IMG/VR virus record: IMGVR_UViG_3300005096_000145
Location: 1-32,272 of that record
Strand: one strand, 5' to 3'
DNA: 32,272 nt
Source: a virus
In this document: positions 24,741-31,037 of the stretch, piece after piece
Layout of the letters: each line of letters starts with the position of its first letter
Position numbering within the stretch: the first letter of the stretch is position 1
The notes under the pieces: generated by a model
The model's database searches: none
What the model was told of the DNA's origin: nothing
Seen by the model: the letters and a program-made list of their open reading frames with translations, nothing else
Position numbers and translations under genes: made by a program

Positions 24741-24769
24741 TGTATAGCTTATTGATCGTTAGCTATACA
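24741..24769. repeat. 9-bp inverted repeat TGTATAGCT / AGCTATACA
   Basis: Two perfect 9-bp arms separated by 11 bases lie about 75 bases upstream of the RepL-like start codon. No T-run follows on either strand, so a protein-binding palindrome, for example for the RepL-like protein itself, is more likely than a terminator. It is part of the 635-base stretch from 24667 to 25301, which has no firmly supported gene. Confidence 0.55.
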
Positions 24770-24826
24770 TTTGAGCTACCCCTTAGAATCATGTACTTAC
24801 AGAAGTTTACAATACTATATAGATAC

Positions 24827-24859
24827 TGCCGGGTTGACCAACAACCGGCACATGTTTTT
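24827..24859 (+). terminator. GC-rich hairpin with T-run (plus strand)
   Basis: TGCCGG-G-TTG pairs with CAACCGGCA (one bulged G) around a short loop, followed by CATG and TTTTT at 24855-24859. It has the shape of a rho-independent terminator on the plus strand, yet no plus-strand gene is recognised to its left. It may end a short untranslated RNA or be a structural element. Confidence 0.35.
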
Positions 24860-24916
24860 CCTTCGCTTGTTACCCGTACGTGGCACATATTAACTAAGTA
24901 GCTGATTTAATTGAAT

Positions 24917-25018
24917 ATGATGATTATGCTACCTCAGATGCTTAGTGTGCAAGGATATGATGATTGCCTAGCTATGGGCGGTGCAGAGCCTATTGTGTGG
25001 GTGTGTGGGAGGAAGTGA
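24917..25018 (+). CDS. Possible 33-aa ORF, plus strand
   Basis: This frame begins MMIMLPQMLSVQGYDDCLAM and ends with IVWVCGRK. The QGYDDC segment resembles small phage proteins with a G.DDC.(I/V)G motif. No good SD precedes it. It runs against the flanking genes and may be a remnant. It is followed by the 21-aa frame after one base. Confidence 0.25.
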   Translation: MMIMLPQMLSVQGYDDCLAMGGAEPIVWVCGRK

Positions 25019-25019
25019 T

Positions 25020-25085
25020 ATGTATTCTGATATATTTGCTACTGTCTTGAATAGACTACAAACAAGCTACAGGCCGCATTCTTAG
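25020..25085 (+). CDS. Possible 21-aa ORF with strong SD, plus strand
   Basis: The sequence GGGAGGAAGTGAT precedes the ATG, an excellent ribosome binding site. The peptide begins MYSDIFATVLNRLQTSYR. A good SD before such a short frame suggests a leader peptide or a decayed gene. No family is known. Confidence 0.3.
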   Translation: MYSDIFATVLNRLQTSYRPHS

Positions 25086-25102
25086 TGCCTATTGGTTAAT
25101 CA

Positions 25103-25237
25103 ATGAATAATGTACAAAGCGCGCTATCAATATGTTTAGCTGTATTGCTATGGGTTATAAATGGTTGCTGTAGCAGTATTCGTGGCTTACTACAGATGGA
25201 AGTAATTATTTATGCACTAGGTTGTGTTGCGCTTTAA
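25103..25237 (+). CDS. Possible 44-aa hydrophobic ORF, plus strand
   Basis: This frame begins MNNVQSALSICLAVLLWVIN, with a potential membrane helix at 8-20, and ends IIYALGCVAL. No SD is seen. It lies in the same orientation as the two frames before it and ends 65 bases before the antisense end of the small terminase gene. Low confidence; the rest of 24667-25301 shows only repeats. Confidence 0.2.
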   Translation: MNNVQSALSICLAVLLWVINGCCSSIRGLLQMEVIIYALGCVAL

Positions 25238-25301
25238 TAGTGGATAGAGATATTTACGGTATATTGGTAGTCCTGCTAACAATCCTTTGTTGTATTCCTT
25301 G

Positions 25302-25853
25302 TTACCGCGTTCTGTCAGGGTCTGGCGCTGTTTGGCCTGCTCTATGTCGTGGAGTTGCTTTCTTATTGAGTAGTTCAATGGAGTTCTTTGCCTTCAGCAT
25401 GGTTAATCTCGTCCTGGAGTCTTTGTATATCACCATCTCAATGTCGTCAATGGTCTGTACTTTCTTCACTGATACGTTGGGGAATAGGTCTTTTGTTAGG
25501 GTTGTAGCAACTTGGGCTTTGACTGATTCGCTTTCCGCTTCTTCGCATAGCTTCATAAGAGTGGTCAGCCCCATCCTGCGCGCATCCTTTGCTTTCTTTA
25601 GCAATTCAGCATCTATCTGATCTCTTAGCCTTTCGTGCATCTCATAGGCGCGCTGACGGGTTGCGGTAAGTTGTTCTGTCAATTCTGCCGACTCAATAGC
25701 GTATCTCATCAGGTCTATTTTCTTTGCGAAGGGGTATTCTAGCGCGGAATCTATGTAGTGCTGATCTAATGCGCCAGTCTTTATCCGATAACCACTATCT
25801 GCCATGCAGTCTTGGCCTTTTGGCTTGCTTTTGTCGATCTTTGCTTTTGTCAC
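25302..25853 (-). CDS. Probable terminase small subunit
   Basis: A 183-aa protein if the GTG at 25853 is used. It has AAGG nine bases upstream, while the longer TTG start at 25925 lies in promoter sequence and ATG 25805 (MADSGYRIKTG) lacks an SD. It is helical and basic-acidic, with the segment YPFAKKIDLMRYAIESAELTEQ and a central coiled coil (QRAYEMHERLRDQIDAELLKKA). The C-terminal part (VAKVQTIDD-like VKKVQTIDDIEMVIY) is where small terminases carry their oligomerisation and TerL-contact strands. It lies upstream of the terL cluster in the same direction, but about 2 kb away. No other terS candidate exists here. The call rests on composition and context rather than a firm motif. Confidence 0.5.
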   Translation of the reverse strand: MTKAKIDKSKPKGQDCMADSGYRIKTGALDQHYIDSALEYPFAKKIDLMRYAIESAELTEQLTATRQRAYEMHERLRDQIDAELLKKAKDARRMGLTTLMKLCEEAESESVKAQVATTLTKDLFPNVSVKKVQTIDDIEMVIYKDSRTRLTMLKAKNSIELLNKKATPRHRAGQTAPDPDRTR

Positions 25854-25893
25854 GTTCGGCAACCTTTGCGGGCTTATTAAATACCTGTGATTT

Positions 25894-25921
25894 ATTTTAC
25901 CACATAAGTTATTGATTACAA
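25894..25921 (-). promoter_or_regulatory. Leftward promoter for probable terS
   Basis: On the minus strand TTGTAA (25916-25921), a 16-base spacer and TAAAAT (25894-25899) preceded by TGG, an extended -10 feature. It lies about 40 bases upstream of the preferred GTG start and back to back with the rightward promoter. Confidence 0.45.
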
Positions 25922-25962
25922 ACAATCTGGTTAATTAGTTTGGTTATATTGATGGATTCTTG

Positions 25963-25991
25963 TTGATACTTTGTGCAGTTATTGTTATTGT
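25963..25991 (+). promoter_or_regulatory. Rightward promoter of the small-gene operon
   Basis: TTGATA (25963-25968), a 17-base spacer and TATTGT (25986-25991) match five and four of six consensus positions. It is placed about 45 bases before the first plus-strand gene, which has GAGAGG as SD. It probably drives all seven genes to 27872. Confidence 0.55.
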
Positions 25992-26034
25992 TTAGTCATA
26001 GTCAATCACGGCTTAATTAAGAGAGGTTAGATAG

Positions 26035-26328
26035 ATGTTTAAATCAAGATCAACCCAGCAGCATGAACAGGCAATGGCTTTGGTTGGCATGGTCGGCTCA
26101 ATTGCATCAGCTACAGCAGGAATGAAAGGGCGGGGAGCTGAAAGAATGGAAGCTATGGCACAAGTTGTCGCGGCGCTTGGATTTGATTCAGCGTCGATAA
26201 AATCAGTTGAAATAAGCTGGCAGATATTTGACGGCGAATATTGCCCAACACTGAAAATGGAATCAACCGGCAACAATATAAAAGAAATAGTCCAAATTGA
26301 AAGAACGGCGGAGACTAGCCATGCTTAA
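26035..26328 (+). CDS. Hypothetical protein, first gene of rightward operon
   Basis: A 97-aa protein of unknown family. The N-terminal half is Ala, Gly and Met rich (MALVGMVGSIASATAGMKGRGAE) and the second half has an alternating beta-like pattern with VEISWQIFDGEYCPTLK. No signal peptide. The SD GAGAGG is 8 bases before the ATG. It overlaps the next gene by a few bases. As the promoter-proximal gene of a short early-looking operon, it is a candidate host-takeover or counter-defence protein, by position only. Confidence 0.65.
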   Translation: MFKSRSTQQHEQAMALVGMVGSIASATAGMKGRGAERMEAMAQVVAALGFDSASIKSVEISWQIFDGEYCPTLKMESTGNNIKEIVQIERTAETSHA

Positions 26329-26485
26329 TTTCAAGGTATATGCAAAAAACATGTTCGTCGGGTATCTGTCCGTAGTGCCAGGCTTCTCCCACAACTTTAT
26401 CAGCCGTAGTAATCAGGTGGTTTGTCATCGCTATCCTATTGGTAAGGTTGCGGGTTATAAACAACTTAGATTAGAGAGGGTTTAA
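26321..26485 (+). CDS. Small hypothetical protein
   Basis: A 54-aa protein starting MLNFKVYAKNMFVGYLSVVP. The ATG at 26321 is chosen over an upstream TTG because GGAG lies 8 bases before it and it overlaps the previous stop. It is basic, with aromatic residues spread through it, and ends YKQLRLERV. Unknown function; no motif recognised. Confidence 0.55.
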   Translation: MLNFKVYAKNMFVGYLSVVPGFSHNFISRSNQVVCHRYPIGKVAGYKQLRLERV

Positions 26486-26487
26486 CA

Positions 26488-26784
26488 ATGAAATTTACCA
26501 AACAAATAAGACTAGGCGAAGAATTCTGGTTCTCTGGAATATACAAGATTTCCTGCTACACATGGTTTCGAGGCTATGACTGCGATCAATATTATCATGT
26601 GTACCTTATTCAGCCCGGCTGTAAAAATTGGGGTGATTATGTAGGCGGTAAGGCTGCTCAATATGACAAAAAACTAACCTTTGATAAATGTGTTTCGCTA
26701 TGTGAGAAGCATGCCAATGATTACGATCCACTGCCAAGTCAAATAAAACAAGCGTCTATCGCTCAGCAAACATGGTGCGACTAA
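26488..26784 (+). CDS. Hypothetical Cys/Tyr-rich protein
   Basis: A 98-aa protein with six cysteines and many aromatic residues (YKISCYTWFRGYDCDQYYHVY, NWGDYVGGKAAQYD). It starts two bases after the previous stop with AGAGG as SD. The C-terminal helix has CVSLCEKHANDYD. The cysteines are not arranged in a clear zinc motif. No family recognised; the compact size and operon context suggest an early interaction protein. Confidence 0.6.
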   Translation: MKFTKQIRLGEEFWFSGIYKISCYTWFRGYDCDQYYHVYLIQPGCKNWGDYVGGKAAQYDKKLTFDKCVSLCEKHANDYDPLPSQIKQASIAQQTWCD

Positions 26785-26819
26785 CCGCCACGGATGGCTT
26801 TAACCTTATAGGGTGACTT

Positions 26820-27026
26820 ATGACAGCTGAAAAACTCATAGTACACGAATCAGATCATCACTGGATTCGGTCTGTAACAAAAGGAAAGGGTAGTAATTAC
26901 TCAGGATTTGAGGTTTATCACATCGGTATTACACATTCTACACGGTGCGCTCAAATAGGATTCACAAGCAAAATCGGTCTTGATAAAGCAATAAAGGAGG
27001 TTGCTAAAAGAGAGTCAGCGATGTAA
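26820..27026 (+). CDS. Small hypothetical protein
   Basis: A 68-aa protein starting MTAEKLIVHESDHHWIRSVT. It has AGGG 7 bases before the ATG. GFEVYHIGITHSTRCAQIGF suggests a small beta sheet, followed by a helix GLDKAIKEVAKRE. No family recognised. It lies 35 bases after the previous gene. Confidence 0.55.
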   Translation: MTAEKLIVHESDHHWIRSVTKGKGSNYSGFEVYHIGITHSTRCAQIGFTSKIGLDKAIKEVAKRESAM

Positions 27027-27071
27027 AAGAGCAGTAAAACCAATAACTTATTATACCACAAGAGGTGATAT

Positions 27072-27248
27072 ATGAACATCAAACAACTCAACGAAGCTAT
27101 AGCACGCTGCAATCCATACGAGCAAAAAGACAAGCTCCGCCACCTGCACAAGCAGAAGCGTCAGCTAATCAGATCAATCAATCAGTCGGTGGTCGATGTG
27201 ACTACAGGGAATTTACCGGCTATGTTACAGAAGCAGTCGGGGCTTTAG
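27072..27248 (+). CDS. 58-aa helical protein
   Basis: The frame beginning MNIKQLNEAIARCNPYEQKD has AGAGGTGATAT before its ATG, a strong SD. It overlaps a longer frame in another phase that has none. It is helical and basic (KLRHLHKQKRQLIRSINQ), so a short coiled coil or nucleic-acid contact is possible. It ends one base before the start of the helix-turn-helix gene. Family unknown. Confidence 0.6.
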   Translation: MNIKQLNEAIARCNPYEQKDKLRHLHKQKRQLIRSINQSVVDVTTGNLPAMLQKQSGL

Positions 27249-27249
27249 G

Positions 27250-27516
27250 ATGACTTACAAAGTATCTAAATGCTCAATATGCGACAAGCCTGTCACAGGG
27301 TATAAGTTTGCGCGAAACTCAGATGAATTACGCCAGATCAAACGTGACTACAAGCTAACGTCGAAAGATGTTGCGAAGCTGCTTTACTGTGAAGAGGTCA
27401 CGGTTATATCCTGGCTCCGTAATCCTGAATCTGAATCCAGTCGTAATATGCCAGATGGAAAGCTGAAGCATCTTAAACTGGCTTTGCGCGGTAGAAAGAA
27501 GGTGAAATTATGTTAG
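27250..27516 (+). CDS. Helix-turn-helix DNA-binding protein
   Basis: An 88-aa protein. An N-terminal C8-x2-C11 pair (CSICDKPVTGYKF) is followed by a Cro/XRE-type helix-turn-helix at about 28-60 (IKRDYKLTSKDVAKLLYCEEVTVISWLRNP). The phrase L...DVA.LL....VTV..WL is typical of phage transcription regulators. The C-terminus is basic. It starts just after the previous stop (TAGGATG) and overlaps the next gene. It may regulate this operon or the divergent leftward promoter; both are inferred. Confidence 0.7.
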   Translation: MTYKVSKCSICDKPVTGYKFARNSDELRQIKRDYKLTSKDVAKLLYCEEVTVISWLRNPESESSRNMPDGKLKHLKLALRGRKKVKLC

Positions 27517-27872
27517 CCAATAAAGTAAAGCTACAAGTCGAGCATAATCCTGAATATGATCCACACGAAAGTCACATGCTTCCATTAATTACGCATTCAC
27601 TGCCTTTCTATAAATCAGACCAGAGTGGTAAATACTTCCATCGTGTTCGCTCTGCAAATAATCATGCGCTATTTAAAAAATACTCGCATACGTCAGTTAG
27701 GTTCTGGTGCGGAAATAGCGGGTTTATTAGCAACGGGAAAGGTAGATTATACCAGAAAATACCCGATGGGGGCGTGTTGTGCGCTGTTTGCGAAGGAAAG
27801 GCTATTGGCGCTGGCGAGGATGGCTCAAGGCTGATAAATGGCAGAAGCGTGATGTATTCACCTAGAAAGTAG
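27510..27872 (+). CDS. Conserved Cys-containing phage protein
   Basis: A 120-aa protein, last gene of the rightward operon. The C-terminal half SVRFWCGNSGFISNGKGRL and GVLCAVCEGKAIGAG (C67, C91, C94) is a pattern of a small, widely spread phage family, usually without assigned function. It may bind zinc through these residues and His in the first half. The SD AAGGTG is 7 bases before the ATG, which overlaps the previous gene. The next gene is convergent, 55 bases away, and that gap has imperfect stems (around AGGTGG / CCACCT) but no clean T-run. Confidence 0.65.
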   Translation: MLANKVKLQVEHNPEYDPHESHMLPLITHSLPFYKSDQSGKYFHRVRSANNHALFKKYSHTSVRFWCGNSGFISNGKGRLYQKIPDGGVLCAVCEGKAIGAGEDGSRLINGRSVMYSPRK

Positions 27873-27927
27873 TCTTTGCCTGTAGGTGGCTTTGCTGCCT
27901 ATGGGCTTATCTGCGCGTTTTACCTGC

Positions 27928-28506
27928 CTACCCACCTGTGATATGTCTATTTGGACACATCCAGCAGCTAGACCGTGGCGGCGTTGGCAGTCCGTAATCT
28001 TCAACTTTCTTAATTGCATCAGCCCTTGTCATCCTTTTGTTTATCAATGGATAAACGTCCTGCCATTTTCCTGCTTCTTGCTTACAGCGATGCATTTCAT
28101 CTATTGTGAACCCTATCCACGTATTCCATTGTTCTTTTGGAAATGCATCATTGGCATAGCGGCGAATAACGGCTCTCTTCCACTCACTTGAGCAGTATAA
28201 TTTTAACTTGCTCATTTCGCCCGAAAAGGCAGTGAACGCAGGGATTAGCAAGGTGTCTTTGTCTTTCCCGCCGTACAGCCCGACCTTTGAGTACTCACTA
28301 GCTTTCACTCTGACCAACTCAACACCTTTTTCCATTAACGTGGGGTAGATATATTCGTCCATGTACTTCCATGTGCTAGAAGCTTCATAGCCAGTATCAG
28401 CAATTAAACACAAGTCGGGCTTTGGTAGTTCACCATTTGCAATCATCACGGCAATACAACAACTTTGCGTGCCGCCGCCACTTGACCATAGTTGTTTTCT
28501 TTCCAT
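27928..28506 (-). CDS. PAPS-reductase-like protein, C-terminally short
   Basis: A 192-aa protein of the phosphoadenosine phosphosulfate reductase / ATP-pyrophosphatase superfamily. Residues 9-15 SGGGTQS form the PP-loop, and LCLIADTGYEASSTWKYMDEYI is the family's second region. KLYCSSEWKRAVIRRY and a final CWMCPNR block are also typical of phage members. Phage PAPS-reductase-like proteins are related to DndC and have an unknown, possibly DNA-modifying, role. ATG 28506 is preferred (GGAGGT four bases upstream) over the TTG at 28518. In members I remember, CPNR is followed by about 40-60 more residues; here it stops after HITGG, next to the convergent operon end. Confidence 0.75.
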   Translation of the reverse strand: MERKQLWSSGGGTQSCCIAVMIANGELPKPDLCLIADTGYEASSTWKYMDEYIYPTLMEKGVELVRVKASEYSKVGLYGGKDKDTLLIPAFTAFSGEMSKLKLYCSSEWKRAVIRRYANDAFPKEQWNTWIGFTIDEMHRCKQEAGKWQDVYPLINKRMTRADAIKKVEDYGLPTPPRSSCWMCPNRHITGG

Positions 28507-28544
28507 CTCTACCTCCAATTATAGCATTTTATAACCTTACGTTA

Positions 28545-28572
28545 CACCCGACACGGTTAGGCTGTGCGGGTG
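28545..28572. repeat. Inverted repeat between Cys-rich and PAPS-like genes
   Basis: CACCCG and CGGGTG, extended by CAC/GTG with one bulged base, form a stem of about 9 bp. No T-run follows on either strand. It fills most of the 63-base gap and may be a weak terminator or processing site. A TATAAT box on the minus strand follows just before the PAPS-like gene's SD. Confidence 0.35.
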
Positions 28573-28581
28573 AAGTTGGTA

Positions 28582-28830
28582 TTAGTTGGCATAATTATTA
28601 TCAAATAAAAATGGATAATCTTTTACGGCCCGATCTGAGGGTTCTTTCTTTCCATCAGGATTACAATGCTGGCACGGCAACGCATCTACTGGCCTTCCTC
28701 CGCAACCACATTCAAAACCGCTGCAGCAGCCTAACACCTCATAGTGATAGTCATTGCAAAGTTTGCAACTAACAATACGCTCAACCTGTTTCGTCTCTGC
28801 ACCGCTCGTTCCGCTCACTACTTTACTCAT
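28582..28830 (-). CDS. Cys-rich zinc-binding protein
   Basis: An 82-aa protein with C22-x2-C25, C35-C36, C41-x-C43 and C53-x2-C56. In particular CKLCNDYHYEVLGCC and ALPCQHCNPDG form a double zinc-ribbon-like pattern resembling the DnaJ central zinc domain. Zinc binding is likely; the partner is unknown. GAGG lies nine bases before the ATG. It is encoded directly after the 94-aa gene and the helicase in the same direction, so it may act in DNA metabolism. Confidence 0.65.
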   Translation of the reverse strand: MSKVVSGTSGAETKQVERIVSCKLCNDYHYEVLGCCSGFECGCGGRPVDALPCQHCNPDGKKEPSDRAVKDYPFLFDNNYAN

Positions 28831-28831
28831 C

Positions 28832-29116
28832 TCAAATTACCTCAATGCGTTGTACCAAACTCCGCGCCAAAGGGTCACGAATCACCCTTTCTTTCTTCGT
28901 CAATATCCGCACCGCCTTTGCTGCCTCTGTTATCTCACAGCGATCTAATCCGACAACCTGGCGAAGCGTTATCCTTGCGCCGAGCTGCTTTAGCTTATAA
29001 TACCGCCTAATTGCATAGTCTGTCTTGCCGGTTATGTTCGTCCAGCCAGTAACTCCGTGGGTTATTAGTTCGCCGTTGTCGTCTTTTGTGGTGATGGATA
29101 TTGGCGTTCTGCTCAT
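28832..29116 (-). CDS. Hypothetical basic protein next to helicase
   Basis: A 94-aa protein, not assigned. The middle (GWTNITGKTDYAIRRYYKLKQLGARITLRQVVG) may form helix-turn-helix-like helices and the C-terminus is basic (KKERVIRDPLARSLVQRI). Such small proteins with a .GK..Y.IRRYY. stretch are seen in phage early regions, where they may recognise DNA. The ATG overlaps the helicase stop as ATGA. DNA binding is an inference from composition only. Confidence 0.6.
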   Translation of the reverse strand: MSRTPISITTKDDNGELITHGVTGWTNITGKTDYAIRRYYKLKQLGARITLRQVVGLDRCEITEAAKAVRILTKKERVIRDPLARSLVQRIEVI

Positions 29117-30594
29117 TTGCTTCTCCTGTTTGCATATTTTATCGCCTTATGCGTCATAAAGTTTTGGAATTCAGGCACGTTTCCGCCAGCTACTTTCTGC
29201 ATGGCGTTCGGCCATACGCCCAGATAATCACGATAGGCATTTGAGGCCCAGCCGGTTTTGTATCCCTTCTTTTGAGCGTATCCGAGTGCGGCTGAATAAA
29301 ATGCTTGCTTTTCTGATTTACTCATAGTCTTGTTTCTTTTCTGCAAGGCGGATTGTTTTATTTTCACAAGTTCACCTTTAACCTGTTCTACCCCATGCTG
29401 AACTGTTGGCACAAACCCACATGCCGGACATTTAAACTCGCTATGCAAACAAGTGCATTGCTGGCATGGCTTTGGTGATTTAAGTTCTTTCTCTTTTTCT
29501 TCTTTCTTTTTCTGTAGTTTGTCCTTGCTATCATCGTTAAATTCATCTGGCATTTCATCATCTGGAAATCCTAAACGGGATATATTTCCAGAGTGATCTA
29601 ATATCAACGCATCACGACCACATGGCGATATACGAAGCACACGGCCTAAAATCTGCACATGAAGCATCAGGCTTTTTGTCGGTCTAGCTATAATTAAACA
29701 GGTAGCAGATGGGCAATCAAACCCTTTCGTTAATACTCCAACCGATGAAATGATGTTTATTTTACCCTTTTTGAAATCGCCGATAATCTCAGCCCTTTCC
29801 TCTTTATCCGTGTACCCATCGATATGTGCAGCGACTACACCACGACTTACAAACTCTTCAACAATGGCTTTTGAGTGGGCGACATTTACACCGAAACAAA
29901 TAGTCTGCCTGTTCTGTCCTAAATTAAGCCACGTATCAATAACCGAGCCTACAATCTTTTTATTGTTTATCTTTTTATCCAATTCATCAGGCTTATAATC
30001 ACCTGCTTGCACTTTCACGCCCTTCATGTCTGGCGTATATGGCGCAAACGCCTCATATCTACACAAGTGACCGGCATCCATTAACTGCCCTGCTGTTGCT
30101 CCAACTATTAAGTTTGAATACATTTTAGCCATGCCTTTAGCCCACGGCGTGGCCGATAAACCAATAACAGGGATTTCTTTAAACATACCTATCATTTCGT
30201 GGTGCGCCTGATATACACAATGCGCCTCGTCAATAATAATTAAAGTTGGTCTCCACTGTGGGTTCGCGTCAATAACATGCCAGCGCCTTGTGATCGTTTG
30301 AGCCGTTATTACCTGTATATCTTTTCTGTAATCTGTTTTTTCATGCTGGCCTTGTATAACGCCACAATCCAGCCCGAAGGAATTGAAAACACTGATTGTC
30401 TGCTCAACCAATTCCAGGTTATCGCAAACAAACCACATCCTCCCGCCTTTATCAAATGCTGATTTAGCTATGTTCGCAGCAATGATCGTTTTTCCGCTGC
30501 CCGTGCAAAGCTGTAATACTTGGTGTTTGTTTCCGCTAATAAACCCGCTTCTTAGTTCTTTTATGGCTGTTGTTTGATAATCACGTAATTCCAT
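29113..30594 (-). CDS. Superfamily 2 DNA helicase
   Basis: A 493-aa DExH helicase. Q motif and start RDYQTTAIKEL; Walker A TGSGKT (31-36); DEAH (122-125); SATP (147-150); motif VI QILGRVLR (314-321). A C-terminal four-Cys cluster lies at C377, C380, C389 and C392 (PCQQC ... CPACG), likely a zinc ribbon. This layout is common in phage helicases that act in replication or recombination, comparable in role to T4 UvsW. It is preceded, with a one-base overlap, by a primase-type zinc protein, which supports a role in replication initiation. Motifs are intact, so activity is expected. Confidence 0.9.
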   Translation of the reverse strand: MELRDYQTTAIKELRSGFISGNKHQVLQLCTGSGKTIIAANIAKSAFDKGGRMWFVCDNLELVEQTISVFNSFGLDCGVIQGQHEKTDYRKDIQVITAQTITRRWHVIDANPQWRPTLIIIDEAHCVYQAHHEMIGMFKEIPVIGLSATPWAKGMAKMYSNLIVGATAGQLMDAGHLCRYEAFAPYTPDMKGVKVQAGDYKPDELDKKINNKKIVGSVIDTWLNLGQNRQTICFGVNVAHSKAIVEEFVSRGVVAAHIDGYTDKEERAEIIGDFKKGKINIISSVGVLTKGFDCPSATCLIIARPTKSLMLHVQILGRVLRISPCGRDALILDHSGNISRLGFPDDEMPDEFNDDSKDKLQKKKEEKEKELKSPKPCQQCTCLHSEFKCPACGFVPTVQHGVEQVKGELVKIKQSALQKRNKTMSKSEKQAFYSAALGYAQKKGYKTGWASNAYRDYLGVWPNAMQKVAGGNVPEFQNFMTHKAIKYANRRSK

Positions 30595-31037
30595 TATCTT
30601 TTTCCATAAGAAATTTTAAGATTATTAAAAATCTTTCTAGCGACTTCCGTTTCTTTTTCCCACGGTTCAAGTGGCATTGCTGGTCGCTCTGCCGACTGAT
30701 TCTCATAACTAGCAACCCTATCGTTTATTATCAAAAGCATTACGTGTAAATCTATCTGTAATTCTTTCTGAGCCTGTAGCCTAGTTTTTTTGATTAAATA
30801 GGCTTTTTTTTCAGGCATGGATAACGTGTCTTTTTCCTTTAATCCCTCGTCTTCAAGTGCCTGCATTATTGTTCTAAATTCACACCCATGAGAAAAGCAC
30901 TTTGCTAGAAGCTTCCCATCCTGTGCATTCCATAATTTAAGATTTTTGTCGTTTCCGTTGTGACAAATTGACCTAACCCTGTATCCGTTTCCACTCTTTT
31001 TACCACCAAGTATGTTAGATATATTCTCTGCACTCAT
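30594..31037 (-). CDS. Stand-alone primase-type zinc-binding protein
   Basis: A 147-aa protein. Residues 25-60 (CHNGNDKNLKLWNAQDGKLL, then AKCFSHGCEFRTIMQAL) match the N-terminal zinc-binding domain of phage and bacterial primases. C25, H26, C47 and C52 (with H50) are candidate ligands. The usual catalytic TOPRIM or AEP primase domain is absent: the rest is helical, with QAQKELQIDLHVMLLIIND. The protein may recognise single-stranded DNA for a primase encoded elsewhere, or guide the adjoining helicase. It overlaps the helicase start by one base. Upstream lies the intergenic repeat region. Confidence 0.7.
   Translation of the reverse strand: MSAENISNILGGKKSGNGYRVRSICHNGNDKNLKLWNAQDGKLLAKCFSHGCEFRTIMQALEDEGLKEKDTLSMPEKKAYLIKKTRLQAQKELQIDLHVMLLIINDRVASYENQSAERPAMPLEPWEKETEVARKIFNNLKISYGKR

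Noticed and set aside
24827-25301. tRNA or other structured RNA gene
   Set aside because: Hairpins are present but no cloverleaf, T-loop or anticodon arrangement could be drawn.
25222-25620. 132-aa plus-strand frame rich in Leu, Ser and Cys
   Set aside because: It lies opposite the probable small terminase gene, whose composition is far more protein-like; no SD and no recognisable domain.
26013-26276. 87-aa minus-strand frame
   Set aside because: Antisense to the first gene of the rightward operon and covering its SD; no supporting signal.
27065-27253. 62-aa plus-strand frame
   Set aside because: The overlapping 58-aa frame at 27072-27248 has the better SD and a protein-like helical composition; both cannot be the main product.
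27873-27927. Bidirectional terminator between convergent genes
   Set aside because: Imperfect stems with G-T pairs exist, but no T-run follows on either strand, so the evidence is too weak to list.
28422-29010. Plus-strand frames of 88-116 aa
   Set aside because: They are opposite the PAPS-like, zinc and 94-aa genes, which show clear motifs on the minus strand.
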